Below, piece after piece: positions 1 through 7,461 of a stretch of DNA of 64,000 nucleotides. The position numbers and the translations under genes were made by a program. The notes under the pieces are model-generated. The model searched no databases. It saw nothing but the letters and a program-made list of their open reading frames with translations, and was not told the origin of the DNA. Source of the stretch: Clostridia bacterium (GTDB lineage: Bacteria; Bacillota; Clostridia; Christensenellales; Aristaeellaceae); assembly GCA_017463245.1 (NCBI GenBank), contig JAFTPN010000014.1, forward strand, positions 1 to 64,000, read 5' to 3'. How positions within the stretch are numbered: position 1 is the stretch's first letter; every line of letters begins with the position of its first letter.

Positions 1-169
1 CTCCGTCACTGTGTCCGGCGCAAGCGCCGTCCACGGCCGTTCCTCCGCGTAAGGAATTTTTTTCGCAAAGCGAAAAAAGACCCGCCCCGTCGGCAAAGCC
101 GCCGGATACGATTACAGTCAGAGGCGCTGCGGCGCCTCCGACACCTCCAAAGTTCGAAGATAGCCTGCG
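1..169. repeat. Left-edge gene-free stretch of short GC-rich hairpins
   Basis: No coding region is supported here. The stretch is a string of small inverted repeats such as CGGCGcaaGCGCCG, TTTTTTCGCaaaGCGAAAAAA and GGCGCtgcgGCGCC. It resembles the hairpin mosaics found in other gene-free gaps of this window (3.5, 13.3, 35.9, 49.8 and 61.9 kb). The upstream gene lies outside the window. Confidence 0.5.
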
Positions 170-196
170 GCAGGAGGAGCGTTCCTCCTGCTTTTT
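170..196 (+). terminator. Rho-independent terminator upstream of the S41 gene
   Basis: Perfect hairpin GCAGGAGGA-gcg-TTCCTCCTGC followed by TTTTT. It probably ends a gene left of the window. An almost identical hairpin closes the next gene at 1540-1568. Confidence 0.75.
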
Positions 197-225
197 GCGG
201 TGTATACGATGAGGAGACAGCCTAT

Positions 226-1536
226 ATGAAAAAGAAACTGATCTGGATCATAGCGATCATACTGCTGGTGGTTCTGCTGGCTGCGGGCGCGGTGATGTAC
301 TTCCTGCCCGTCAGCTTTGGTGGTACAAGGGTGGCAAGACCTGATGCACTGCCGGGAGATATGCTCCTGACCGCGGAGCAGGTGCAGGCCGACCGGCAGC
401 AGATGATGGATTATGTGGAAAACGTGCATCCCTTCTTTGTGGACGGCAGCGATCAGACCGCTTACCTGGCGGCGAAGGAAGCCTACCTTTCCGAAACGAA
501 TGCCGCCATGACGGTGGAGGCCTTCATGGGTGCTACTGCCCGGTATCTCACCGTTTTCGGGGATGGGCACACCAAGCTGAGCTGGCAGTATGGCGACGAG
601 GTGGCCATCTACCACAGCTATCGGGACGGGCAGATGTATTTCGCCGATGAAACCGGCGTGACGGAGCTGACCATCACCGCTGTGGACGATGTGCCGATGG
701 AGCAGATCCTTGCCACCATCGACAGCCTGTTTCCGGCGGAAAACGAAATGGCCGTGGCCAAGAATTACAACTACTATTTCACATCCGAGAATCTGCTGAA
801 AATGGCCGGGGTGAATGTGGAAAAGGCTGCCTTCACCGTCAGCTTATCCGACGGCAGCACCCGGGAATGCCGCTGGTTCGAGCCTGTGGAAACCGCCGAT
901 TCCTCCGCTGAACCCTGGGGCAACAAAGCCCGGTGGGATGGGGACATTTTCGTGGTGGAGTTCGTGGAGTGCGAGGATGACGACAACCTGAAGGCCATTG
1001 CCCGGGAATTGAAGCAGGCGGTGGACAGCGGCTGCACCAAGGTGATTATCGACGCCCGGGGCAACGGTGGCGGCAGCTCCTACGCCTGCGAACGGCTGCT
1101 GAACGCCATGGGCATGAAGGCGCCTACTTACGGTATGCTGGTGCGCTACTCCCGGGAGGCGAAGGAGCAGGTGGGCTACCTGCGTTCCTCCGGTACCTGT
1201 CTGATGAAGCCCAATCCCGCTGCCCGGCAGAACGAGAAGGTGAATCTGGTGGTGCTGTGCGACCGATACACCTATTCCTCTGCCACCATGCTGTGCGTGT
1301 TTGTCCGGGACGGCCAGCTGGGTACCCTGATCGGCGAAGCGTCCTCCAATATGCCCAACCACTATGGCGACATCACGTTCGTGGCGCTGGACAACTCCCA
1401 TCTGTACGCGTCGGTTTCCCACAAGCGCTTCCTGCGCCCCTCCGGCGAAACGGAAAGCCGCATGGTGGTGCCGGATATCGAAACGTCTGCCAATGATGCC
1501 TATCAGGCGGCGCTGGATTATCTCGCAGGTAAATGA
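226..1536 (+). CDS. S41 family (C-terminal-processing type) peptidase, membrane-anchored
   Basis: Predicted serine peptidase of the S41/tail-specific family acting outside the membrane. Residues 1-28 (MKKK then a long Leu/Val/Ile stretch) form an uncleaved anchor or signal peptide. A GDGHTKL motif lies near residue 112. The family core motif IDARGNGGG lies near residues 275-283, and YTYSSATM near 348-354 holds the candidate nucleophile Ser351 or Ser352. The Lys used by classic CtpA enzymes is not obvious, so catalysis may follow the variant seen in tricorn-like members. The start has a GAGGAG site nine bases upstream. The gene is monocistronic, bracketed by two near-identical terminators. No PDZ domain is recognisable. 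Substrate unknown. Confidence 0.8.
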   Translation: MKKKLIWIIAIILLVVLLAAGAVMYFLPVSFGGTRVARPDALPGDMLLTAEQVQADRQQMMDYVENVHPFFVDGSDQTAYLAAKEAYLSETNAAMTVEAFMGATARYLTVFGDGHTKLSWQYGDEVAIYHSYRDGQMYFADETGVTELTITAVDDVPMEQILATIDSLFPAENEMAVAKNYNYYFTSENLLKMAGVNVEKAAFTVSLSDGSTRECRWFEPVETADSSAEPWGNKARWDGDIFVVEFVECEDDDNLKAIARELKQAVDSGCTKVIIDARGNGGGSSYACERLLNAMGMKAPTYGMLVRYSREAKEQVGYLRSSGTCLMKPNPAARQNEKVNLVVLCDRYTYSSATMLCVFVRDGQLGTLIGEASSNMPNHYGDITFVALDNSHLYASVSHKRFLRPSGETESRMVVPDIETSANDAYQAALDYLAGK

Positions 1537-1539
1537 AGA

Positions 1540-1568
1540 GCAGGAGGAGCATTCCTCCTGCCTTTTTT
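1540..1568 (+). terminator. Terminator of the S41 peptidase gene
   Basis: Hairpin GCAGGAGGA-gca-TTCCTCCTGC followed by CTTTTTTC, four bases after the stop codon. It differs by about one base from the hairpin at 170-196. Confidence 0.85.
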
Positions 1569-1584
1569 CTTGACGGAAGTATGC

Positions 1585-1650
1585 GGCCGAAGGTTTCCAA
1601 AGGGCGATCGGAAAGCCCTTTGGTCGCGCCCGCAGGCGCGAAATCCCTGC
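1585..1650. repeat. Intergenic hairpin module pair
   Basis: Two inverted repeats (CCAAAGGGC...GCCCTTTGG and GCGCCcgcaGGCGC) of the same style as the modules at 3.6 and 61.9 kb. No ORF is supported here. Confidence 0.45.
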
Positions 1651-1658
1651 TTTTCTGC

Positions 1659-1687
1659 TTGACGGCACCAGCCTGATGCGCTACACT
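1659..1687 (+). promoter_or_regulatory. Sigma-A-type promoter of the alcohol dehydrogenase operon
   Basis: TTGACG, 17-bp spacer, TACACT. It lies 32 bases upstream of the proposed ATG and just downstream of the hairpin repeats. Confidence 0.6.
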
Positions 1688-1719
1688 AAATCTATCTTTG
1701 TTTATTCGAGGTGTTTTGC

Positions 1720-2844
1720 ATGGTGCAGAAGGTTCTCCGTGGCCGCGGCAAGCTGGCCAAGGTCGCGGAATTGATGGATAAACTGAATATAAAAAAGCCC
1801 CTGCTGGTCTGCGGCGACCACCTGGCGGGCGTGTTTGCTGAGCAGGCTGCGGGTGTGGACTTTGTGCAGTTCAAGGGCTACCACCCTAACCCCGATTATG
1901 CCGACTGCGCCGCCGGTGCAGCCCTGTATCGGGAAAGTGGCTGCGATGGCCTGATTTCCCTGGGCGGCGGCAGCGCCATGGACACGGCCAAGGCCATCAA
2001 GGCCATGCTGATCGCCGAGGATGCCGACAAGGCGCTGCACAGCATCCTGCCGGAGGAGGCTGCGCTGCCCCACATTGCCATTCCCGGCACCGCCGGAACC
2101 GGCGCGGAGGCCACGCAGATCGCCGTGGTGTATGTCAATGACCAGAAGGTGTCCATCAGCCACCCGGCGCTGCTGCCCGAGGGCGTGGTGCTGGATGCCG
2201 CCCTGCTGGACAGCCTGCCGGAATACCACAAAAAGGCCTGTGCGCTGGATGCCCTGTGCCAGGGCATTGAGTCCTACTGGGCAAAGACCGCCACGGAGGA
2301 GAGCCGCGTGCATGCCTACCTGGCTATCATCGGCGTGCTGGACAACATCCGCGGCTACCTGGCCGGGGACGCCCATGCGGCCGACGCCATGCTGGAGGCA
2401 GCCTACCGCAGCGGCCGGGCGATCCAGATCAGCCGCACCACCGCCGCCCATGCCATGAGCTACCAGATCACCAAGAAGCTGGGTCTTGCCCACGGCCATG
2501 CCTGTATGCTGACGCTGCCCGTTTTGTGGGATGCAATGATCAACTGCGAGGACGCCCTGCCCGTGCTGATGGATCTGGCAGCCAAGATGCGCCTGGGCAG
2601 CGAGTACATGGGTTCCCGGTTGCTGGCGGGCTTGCTCATCGACCTGGGCATGGAGCCGGAAAGCATGCCTGACGAGGCCACCCTGGATGCCCTGGCCGAC
2701 TCCGTGAACATTCCCCGGCTGAGCAACCACCCCATGCCGCTGACCAGGGACAAACTGAAGGGCGTCTACCGCCGCGCCTTTACCCGCCGCGCTGGCGCCG
2801 ACCGCCAGGTGTGCATCGACCTGTGGAAGTACTATGGACAGTAA
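1720..2844 (+). CDS. Iron-containing (group III) alcohol dehydrogenase
   Basis: NAD(P)-dependent, iron-activated dehydrogenase interconverting an alcohol and an aldehyde in the cytoplasm. The fold signature GGGSAMDTAKAIK lies near residues 81-93, followed by PGTAGTGAEAT. The His-rich metal-binding stretch (HAMSY...LAHGHA) lies near residues 243-257. The pattern FKGYHPNPDY plus ALDALCQGIESYW recalls phosphonoacetaldehyde reductases, but no phosphonate genes are adjacent, so the substrate is open. ATG 1720 is preferred because GAGGTG at 1709-1714 fits it; an in-frame GTG at 1711 is the alternative. The downstream gene overlaps its 3' end by 11 bases, indicating translational coupling. Confidence 0.88.
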   Translation: MVQKVLRGRGKLAKVAELMDKLNIKKPLLVCGDHLAGVFAEQAAGVDFVQFKGYHPNPDYADCAAGAALYRESGCDGLISLGGGSAMDTAKAIKAMLIAEDADKALHSILPEEAALPHIAIPGTAGTGAEATQIAVVYVNDQKVSISHPALLPEGVVLDAALLDSLPEYHKKACALDALCQGIESYWAKTATEESRVHAYLAIIGVLDNIRGYLAGDAHAADAMLEAAYRSGRAIQISRTTAAHAMSYQITKKLGLAHGHACMLTLPVLWDAMINCEDALPVLMDLAAKMRLGSEYMGSRLLAGLLIDLGMEPESMPDEATLDALADSVNIPRLSNHPMPLTRDKLKGVYRRAFTRRAGADRQVCIDLWKYYGQ

Positions 2845-3469
2845 GCTGACGCTGGGCGCGGAGACCTTCATCCGTGCCGTGACCGACTTCATTTTTGTGG
2901 AGGACGCGCCCCGGAAGAGCGACGTGATCTTCATCCCCGGTGCCAGCCATCCGGAACACGCGCTGCGGGCGGCGGAGCTGTACCATCAGGGCATGGCGGA
3001 GTACGTGCTGCCCTCCGGCCGCTACTCCACGCTGCTGGGTCACTTCAAGGGTGTGCCGGAAGCCTTCCGGCAGGACTACCCCGATGACTACGAGACCGAG
3101 TGGGCGTACCTGCGCACCGTGCTGATGAAGGCCGGTGTGCCGGACAGCGCCATCCTGCGGGAGGATCAGGCCACCTACACCTGGGAGAACGCCCAGTTTT
3201 CCCGCCGGGTGTGCGATGGCCTGGGCTTGCAGGTGCAGCAGGCCATTCTGTGCTGCCGCGCCTTCCACGCCCGCCGGGCGCTTCTGTACTACCACGCCGC
3301 TTTCCCCGACACCAACATCCTCGTCTGCTCTGCCAGCGTTCCCGGCGAAAGCCGCGATGACTGGTTCACCAACGAAAAAGGCCGCCGCCGCGTGATGGGG
3401 GAGGTCAACCGGCTGGGAAGCCAGGTGAATGAGGTGTTTGAGATGATGGTTGAAAAAAATTATGAATGA
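2834..3469 (+). CDS. YdcF/DUF218 family protein, soluble form
   Basis: DUF218 (YdcF-like) domain covering most of the 211 residues. The opening strand DVIFIPGASHPEHALRAAEL and the later NAQFSRR and CCRAFHARRALLYYHAAFP segments match the family fold, which also includes SanA and ElyC. No signal peptide or membrane segment is visible, unlike the second family member at 4467-5081. It starts inside the alcohol dehydrogenase gene, so the two are probably one transcript. The biochemical function of this family is poorly established; a metabolic partner role with the dehydrogenase is only inferred from the overlap. Its stop lies at the edge of the GAATTCG repeat. Confidence 0.75.
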   Translation: MDSKLTLGAETFIRAVTDFIFVEDAPRKSDVIFIPGASHPEHALRAAELYHQGMAEYVLPSGRYSTLLGHFKGVPEAFRQDYPDDYETEWAYLRTVLMKAGVPDSAILREDQATYTWENAQFSRRVCDGLGLQVQQAILCCRAFHARRALLYYHAAFPDTNILVCSASVPGESRDDWFTNEKGRRRVMGEVNRLGSQVNEVFEMMVEKNYE

Positions 3470-3477
3470 TGAATTAT

Positions 3478-3503
3478 GAATTCGGAATTCGGAATTCGGA
3501 ATT
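3478..3503. repeat. GAATTCG tandem repeat (family A, copy 1)
   Basis: Three perfect GAATTCG units plus GAATT, directly behind the YdcF stop codon and preceded by AT-rich near-repeats. Related tracts occur at 18.36, 42.08-42.17 and 59.73 kb. Confidence 0.85.
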
Positions 3504-3507
3504 GTAA

Positions 3508-3660
3508 CTTGCTCTGCGTCGCGGTGCGCCCCTCGCGCACCGGGACCCCTGCATGGCAGGGAACGCGCAGGGTATCCCCGAATGGGAGTCCAGAGGGCCG
3601 AACGGCCCTTTGGTAGGGATTCCAAAGGGGCAAAGCCCCTTTGGGAAGAATTGCTTGGGT
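3508..3660. repeat. Hairpin-module mosaic between YdcF and radC
   Basis: Consecutive inverted repeats: a GTCGCGGTGCGCC...GCGCACCGGGACCCCT block (a diverged relative of the 34-nt module found elsewhere), then CAGAGGGCCGAACGGCCCT, then CCAAAGGGGCAAAGCCCCTTTGG. Joints such as GGGAGTCCAGAG recur at 13.3 and 35.9 kb. No coding potential recognised. Confidence 0.6.
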
Positions 3661-3691
3661 TGAAACGTTATAGGTGGTGAAGAGGATGACC

Positions 3692-4465
3692 ATGCATGAG
3701 GGGCATCGGAAGCGGATGCGGGAGCGGTTCAGGAAAGAGGGATTGGACGGCTTTGCGGATCACGAGGTGCTGGAGCTATTGCTGTTTTACGGCAGGGCGC
3801 GGGGTGATGTGAACCCGTTGGCGCACACGCTGATGGACACTTTTGGCTCGCTGCAGGGTGTATTGGCGGCCAAGTCGGATCAGCTGATGGCGGTGCCGGG
3901 CGTGGGCGAGGAAACGGCCACGCTGCTGTCCTTTGTGCTGCCCATGTTCCGCCGCTACACTGCCTGCCTGTGCCGTGAGCGCAAGCGCCTGGACACCCGG
4001 GAGGACGCCAAGCAATTCTGCAAATCGCTGCTCTCCGGCTGGCGCACCGAGCGGCTCTACGTTGTTTGCCTGGATGCGGACAATCAGCTATTGGGACATC
4101 GCCTGATGGGCGAGGGAACCACCGGCGGGGTGCCGGTGCAGCCCAGGCTGGTGGTGGAGGCGGCGCTGAACCTCAATGCCCGCGGGGTCGTTCTCTGTCA
4201 CAATCATCCGGGCGGGACGGACTGGCCATCGGTGGAGGACAACTCCGCCACCGAGCAGATCCGGCTGCTGCTGAAGGGGCTGGAGATCGAATTGCTGGAT
4301 CACATCATCGTAGCTGGCGAAAAGACCTACAGCATGGCCGAAAACGGTGACCTGGACCGGGGCTTTGGGCTGCCGGGCGGGATGCTCACCGCGGCGGACA
4401 GCGGCGGTCAGGTGCTGGGAAAAAAGTCCGGTAGAACCTGCACGAAGGGAAAGGGAAAGACATAA
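3692..4465 (+). CDS. radC: RadC family protein (JAB1/MPN domain)
   Basis: RadC-like protein: N-terminal helix-hairpin-helix region (VPGVGEETATLL near residues 68-79) followed by a JAMM-type metal-binding domain with the motif HNHPGG and the downstream Ser/Asp pair in WPSVEDN. The family was once linked to DNA repair; its actual role is unsettled. The start ATG 3692 gives the typical N-terminus MHEGHRKRMRERF and has AAGAGG six bases upstream; ATG 3686 and GTG 3674 are in-frame alternatives. The C-terminus carries a basic tail. The gene is followed after one base by the second YdcF-type gene, so it probably opens the radC-ydcF-rsmG operon. Confidence 0.88.
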   Translation: MHEGHRKRMRERFRKEGLDGFADHEVLELLLFYGRARGDVNPLAHTLMDTFGSLQGVLAAKSDQLMAVPGVGEETATLLSFVLPMFRRYTACLCRERKRLDTREDAKQFCKSLLSGWRTERLYVVCLDADNQLLGHRLMGEGTTGGVPVQPRLVVEAALNLNARGVVLCHNHPGGTDWPSVEDNSATEQIRLLLKGLEIELLDHIIVAGEKTYSMAENGDLDRGFGLPGGMLTAADSGGQVLGKKSGRTCTKGKGKT

Positions 4466-4466
4466 G

Positions 4467-5081
4467 ATGAAGAAAATTCCTGGAGGAGGACGCCGCGTAT
4501 TGATGCTCCTGCTGATCGCTGTGCTGGTGGCCATCCTGACCTATCTGGGCGTGGTGGGCATGCTGGTGTGGAAGGTGAACAACCCGCCCGTTGCCGAGAA
4601 CTACGATGCCATTGTGGTGTTGGGCGCTCAGGTGAAGGCCGATGGCTCCTTGTCGCTGCAATTGAAGTGGCGGCTGGATGCGGCCTATGAGGCCTGGCAG
4701 AAGGAGAATTGCCTCATCGTGACCTGCGGCGCGCAGGGCAGCAACGAGCCTGCCCCCGAGGCGCTGGTGATGCGGGACTACCTGGTGGGGCTGGGTGTGC
4801 CGGGGGAGATGATCCTCACCGACGAAAGCTCCTTCAACACCCGGCAGAACATCCGCCACGCTGCGGAGCTGCTGAAGCCCTACGACGCACAGACGGTGCT
4901 GATCGTCACCAGCGATTACCACCTGCCCCGCGCCATGGCCCTGGCGCAGGATGAAGGCCTGACTGCTACGGGATTGGGCGCGGAAACGCTGCCCATCTAC
5001 TGGCCGAAGAACTATGGCCGGGAGGGTCTGGCCTGGATCAAATACTGGATGCAGAAGTACCTGCACCTGCCTTTGGAGTGA
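4467..5081 (+). CDS. SanA/YdcF family membrane protein (DUF218)
   Basis: Membrane-anchored DUF218 protein of 204 residues. A basic N-terminus (MKKIPGGGRR) is followed by one hydrophobic helix at about residues 11-34, then the domain starting with YDAIVVLGAQV and continuing through the FNTRQNIRHAAELL helix and VTSDYHLPRA. This is the arrangement of SanA/ElyC-like proteins, which have been tied to envelope integrity and lipid-carrier or peptidoglycan metabolism in other bacteria; that role is inferred here. The ATG lies one base after the radC stop, and rsmG follows after four bases, so the three form one operon. Confidence 0.82.
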   Translation: MKKIPGGGRRVLMLLLIAVLVAILTYLGVVGMLVWKVNNPPVAENYDAIVVLGAQVKADGSLSLQLKWRLDAAYEAWQKENCLIVTCGAQGSNEPAPEALVMRDYLVGLGVPGEMILTDESSFNTRQNIRHAAELLKPYDAQTVLIVTSDYHLPRAMALAQDEGLTATGLGAETLPIYWPKNYGREGLAWIKYWMQKYLHLPLE

Positions 5082-5085
5082 CAAG

Positions 5086-5817
5086 ATGACCACCAATGAA
5101 CTGGCTGCGCGCCTGGAGCAGTGCGGCATCCCCTTTGATGCAGCGCTGCCGGAGAAGCTTTTGCGCTATCACGCCCTGCTGATGGACTGGAACACCCGCA
5201 TGGATCTCACCGCCGTGACCGACGAGGACGAGATGATCGACCGCCACTATGTGGACAGCCTGATGGCCTTGAAGCAGCCGGGGCTGATCCCGGAAACGGG
5301 GCGGCTGATCGACGTGGGCACGGGGGCTGGCTTTCCTGGAATGCCTCTGGCGCTGGCCTGCCCTGACTTGCAGGTGACGCTGATGGACGCCCAGCAGAAG
5401 CGGCTGACCTTTTTGCAGGCGGTGATCGACGATTTGGGCGTTGAGAACGTGACGCTGGTGCATCGCCGCGCCGAGGATGGCGCGAAGGATGCTGCCTTGC
5501 GGGAGCAGTTCGACGTGGCGGTGGCTCGCGCGGTAGCGCCCTTGGCGGTGCTGGCGGAGTATCTGCTGCCCTATGTGAAGGTGGGCGGCCAGGCGCTGTG
5601 CTGGAAGGGTCCTGCATTGCAAGAGGAGCTGACCCAGGGGCGCCGGGCGGCGTTCCTGCTGGGCGGGCAGGCGGGGGAGGCCATTCCCTGCGCATTCCCC
5701 GGCCGGGAATGGCAGCACCAGCTGCTGCCCATCAAAAAAGTGGCGAAAACCGCTCGACAGTATCCGCGAAAAGCTGGCACGCCCAGCAAGTCTCCCCTGG
5801 GGGCGAATGGCAAATAA
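5086..5817 (+). CDS. rsmG: 16S rRNA (guanine527-N7)-methyltransferase RsmG
   Basis: S-adenosylmethionine-dependent methyltransferase that modifies G527 of 16S rRNA in the 530 loop. Motif I appears as IDVGTGAGFPGMPLA near residues 79-93. The family region NWNTRMDLTAVTD is present as DWNTRMDLTAVTDEDE near 36-51, and RAVAPLAVLAEYLLP is also typical. Length (243 residues) is normal. ATG 5086 lies four bases after the upstream stop; earlier in-frame codons would overlap that gene deeply. As in Bacillus, rsmG is followed by a noc-like gene, hinting at proximity to the replication origin. Confidence 0.93.
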   Translation: MTTNELAARLEQCGIPFDAALPEKLLRYHALLMDWNTRMDLTAVTDEDEMIDRHYVDSLMALKQPGLIPETGRLIDVGTGAGFPGMPLALACPDLQVTLMDAQQKRLTFLQAVIDDLGVENVTLVHRRAEDGAKDAALREQFDVAVARAVAPLAVLAEYLLPYVKVGGQALCWKGPALQEELTQGRRAAFLLGGQAGEAIPCAFPGREWQHQLLPIKKVAKTARQYPRKAGTPSKSPLGANGK

Positions 5818-5840
5818 CGCCCCGATGCGACGAAAATCAG

Positions 5841-5910
5841 GCAAAATCACCCTGCTGGATGGGGGAATCGTGACGAACGATTCCTGGATAAGCCAGCAGG
5901 GTTTTGCTTT
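5841..5910 (+). terminator. Double-armed long hairpin between rsmG and noc
   Basis: Outer arms CCCTGCTGG (5850-5858) and CCAGCAGGG (5893-5901), extended by GCAAAA and TTTTGC, enclose a second perfect arm pair GGAATCGT (5864-5871) and ACGATTCC (5877-5884). It can act as terminator for rsmG (run TTTTGCTTT after it), but it is much longer than other terminators here. Confidence 0.5.
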
Positions 5911-5948
5911 GGCAAAAACGAAAAGCAGGGGGAAGGAGGGGAAGCGCG

Positions 5949-6779
5949 ATGAGGAACGGCTTGAATCATGCAATGGGCGGGCAGGTGTGCTGGCTGCCGC
6001 TGGAGAGGATCACCCCGCGGCCATCCGTTGGCCTGGAGCCCACGGACGGCACCACGCTGATGGAACTGGTGGATTCCATTCGCCTGCATGGCCTGGTGCA
6101 GCCCATCACCGTGCAGATGACCCGCAGCGGGCGGTATGTGATCGTGTCCGGTAACCGGCGTTTCATGGCCTGCCGCATGGCGGGGCTGTCCCACATCGAT
6201 GCGGTGGTGCTGGAGGGCGTGGCGGCTGACCTGGAGGCGCAGCCCCTGCTGGAGAGCATCCTTTCCGGATGTCTGCACTACCTGGAGGAAGCCGACGCCA
6301 TGAAGCGCCTGGTGGAGCGCCATGGCTTCACCCGGGAGGAGCTGGCGCGGAGCCTGGGCTGCACCGCGGCAGGGGTGGCGCAGCGCATCCGCCTGGCGGA
6401 GCTGGACGAGGAATTGCAGGCCTTTTTGCTGGAGCAGGGCTTGCCGGAGCGCTACGCCCATGCCCTGGTGAAGCTGCCCAACCGCCGCGCCCGCATGACC
6501 ATCGCCCGGCAAGCGGTGCGGGAGAAGCTGTGCGTGCGGGATGTGGAGCTGCTGGTGGCCAGCGCCCAGTCCCGCCTGCCGGTGCCGCCGCTGCCGGGCG
6601 GGCGCACCATCACCCTGGTGCGGGATCACCGGCTGTACCTCAACGCCATCCGCAGCATCGTGGCGCAGATGCAGGAGGCGGGCATCGAGGCCACCACCGC
6701 CGAGCGCACCCTGGACGGCAGCGTGGAGGTGGTACTGCGCCTGCCCACCCGCAGGAGACGGGCGCGGAAGGACTCGTGA
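5949..6779 (+). CDS. noc: ParB/Noc-like DNA-binding protein
   Basis: ParB-superfamily protein. The N-terminal ParB/Srx domain has WLPLERITPRP and the signature SGNRRFMACRMAGL, and a helix-turn-helix follows (FTREELARSLGCTAAGVAQRIRLAEL, about residues 120-145). Position directly behind rsmG matches noc, the nucleoid occlusion factor that keeps the division septum off the chromosome; a separate ParB is encoded at 14245-15114. The ParB box reads GNRR instead of the usual GERR, and the ENLQRE-type segment is replaced by ESILSG, as expected for a diverged paralogue. ATG 5949 has a strong AAGGAGGGG site. Noc rather than a second ParB is inferred from context. Confidence 0.75.
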   Translation: MRNGLNHAMGGQVCWLPLERITPRPSVGLEPTDGTTLMELVDSIRLHGLVQPITVQMTRSGRYVIVSGNRRFMACRMAGLSHIDAVVLEGVAADLEAQPLLESILSGCLHYLEEADAMKRLVERHGFTREELARSLGCTAAGVAQRIRLAELDEELQAFLLEQGLPERYAHALVKLPNRRARMTIARQAVREKLCVRDVELLVASAQSRLPVPPLPGGRTITLVRDHRLYLNAIRSIVAQMQEAGIEATTAERTLDGSVEVVLRLPTRRRRARKDS

Positions 6780-6832
6780 AGGGGTGAAAACAGGGGGAAT
6801 GCTTTTTTTGAAGAAAAATTGAAAAATAGGGG

Positions 6833-6861
6833 TTGACAAACTGGTTATGTTGAGGTATTAT
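6833..6861 (+). promoter_or_regulatory. Promoter of the five-gene tRNA operon
   Basis: Consensus TTGACA, exactly 17 bp, TATTAT. Transcription would begin about 50 bases upstream of tRNA-Val. Confidence 0.85.
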
Positions 6862-6920
6862 AAACAAGTCGCCGCAGTAACCGCAAGGTTGCAAAGTCAA
6901 GCCACTTGGCTATGGCGCAC

Positions 6921-6993
6921 GGGAGCATAGCTCAGCTGGGAGAGCATCTGCCTTACAAGCAGAGGGTCACAGGTTCGAGCCCTGTTGTTCCCA
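6921..6993 (+). tRNA. tRNA-Val (UAC)
   Basis: Cloverleaf with acceptor GGGAGCA/TGTTCCC, D-loop AGCTCAGCTGGGA, anticodon loop CTTACAA (anticodon TAC) and T-loop GGTTCGAGCC. No CCA end is encoded; CAC follows the discriminator A. Confidence 0.95.
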
Positions 6994-7004
6994 CTCACAA
7001 ATAT

Positions 7005-7081
7005 GGCCCGGTAGCTCAGTTGGTTAGAGCGCCAGCCTGTCACGTTGGAGGTCGAGGGTTCGAGCCCCTTCCGGGTCGCCA
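7005..7081 (+). tRNA. tRNA-Asp (GUC)
   Basis: Acceptor GGCCCGG/CCGGGTC, anticodon loop CTGTCAC (anticodon GTC), T-arm GAGGGTTCGAGCCCCTT. The CCA end is encoded at 7079-7081. Confidence 0.96.
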
Positions 7082-7089
7082 TTATATTT

Positions 7090-7165
7090 GCCTTGGTAGC
7101 TCAGTCGGTAGAGCAGCAGACTGAAAATCTGCGTGTCGGTGGTTCGATTCCGCCCCAAGGCACCA
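7090..7165 (+). tRNA. tRNA-Phe (GAA)
   Basis: Acceptor GCCTTGG/CCAAGGC, anticodon loop CTGAAAA (anticodon GAA), T-loop GGTTCGATTCC. The CCA end is encoded at 7163-7165. Confidence 0.96.
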
Positions 7166-7170
7166 TGTGT

Positions 7171-7245
7171 GCGGTAGTAGCTCAGTGGTAGAGTGCCACC
7201 TTGCCAAGGTGGATGTCGCGGGTCCGAATCCCGTCTACCGCTCCA
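7171..7245 (+). tRNA. tRNA-Gly (GCC)
   Basis: Acceptor GCGGTAG/CTACCGC, anticodon loop TTGCCAA (anticodon GCC), T-arm GCGGGTCCGAATCCCGT. The CCA end is encoded at 7243-7245. Confidence 0.96.
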
Positions 7246-7252
7246 CACATCC

Positions 7253-7325
7253 GGTGCCATAGCCAAGTGGTAAGGCGAAGGTCTGCAAAACCTTTATTCC
7301 CCCGGTTCGAATCCGGGTGGCACCT
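7253..7325 (+). tRNA. tRNA-Cys (GCA)
   Basis: Acceptor GGTGCCA/TGGCACC with discriminator T, the known Cys identity base, and anticodon loop CTGCAAA (anticodon GCA). No CCA is encoded. Last tRNA of the cluster. Confidence 0.95.
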
Positions 7326-7333
7326 CGCGATCT

Positions 7334-7365
7334 ACACGGAAATCCGAAAGGGTTTCCGTGTTTTT
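7334..7365 (+). terminator. Terminator of the tRNA operon
   Basis: CACGGAAA / TTTCCGTG stem followed by TTTTT, nine bases after tRNA-Cys. Confidence 0.9.
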
Positions 7366-7391
7366 CGTTGCCTGGGAAGGAGGGCTGCGCC

Positions 7392-7420
7392 TTGCCAGGC
7401 AGGGGGAGTCATGGTATACT
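7392..7420 (+). promoter_or_regulatory. Promoter of the MFS permease gene
   Basis: TTGCCA, 17 bp, TATACT, 42 bases upstream of the start codon. Confidence 0.75.
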
Positions 7421-7461
7421 GACAGAAGGGAATTATCGGCCTTATACAAAGGAGGATCATC

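Noticed and set aside
6897..7266. Short ORFs across the tRNA cluster
   Set aside because: They are translations of tRNA genes, which fold into five complete cloverleaves.
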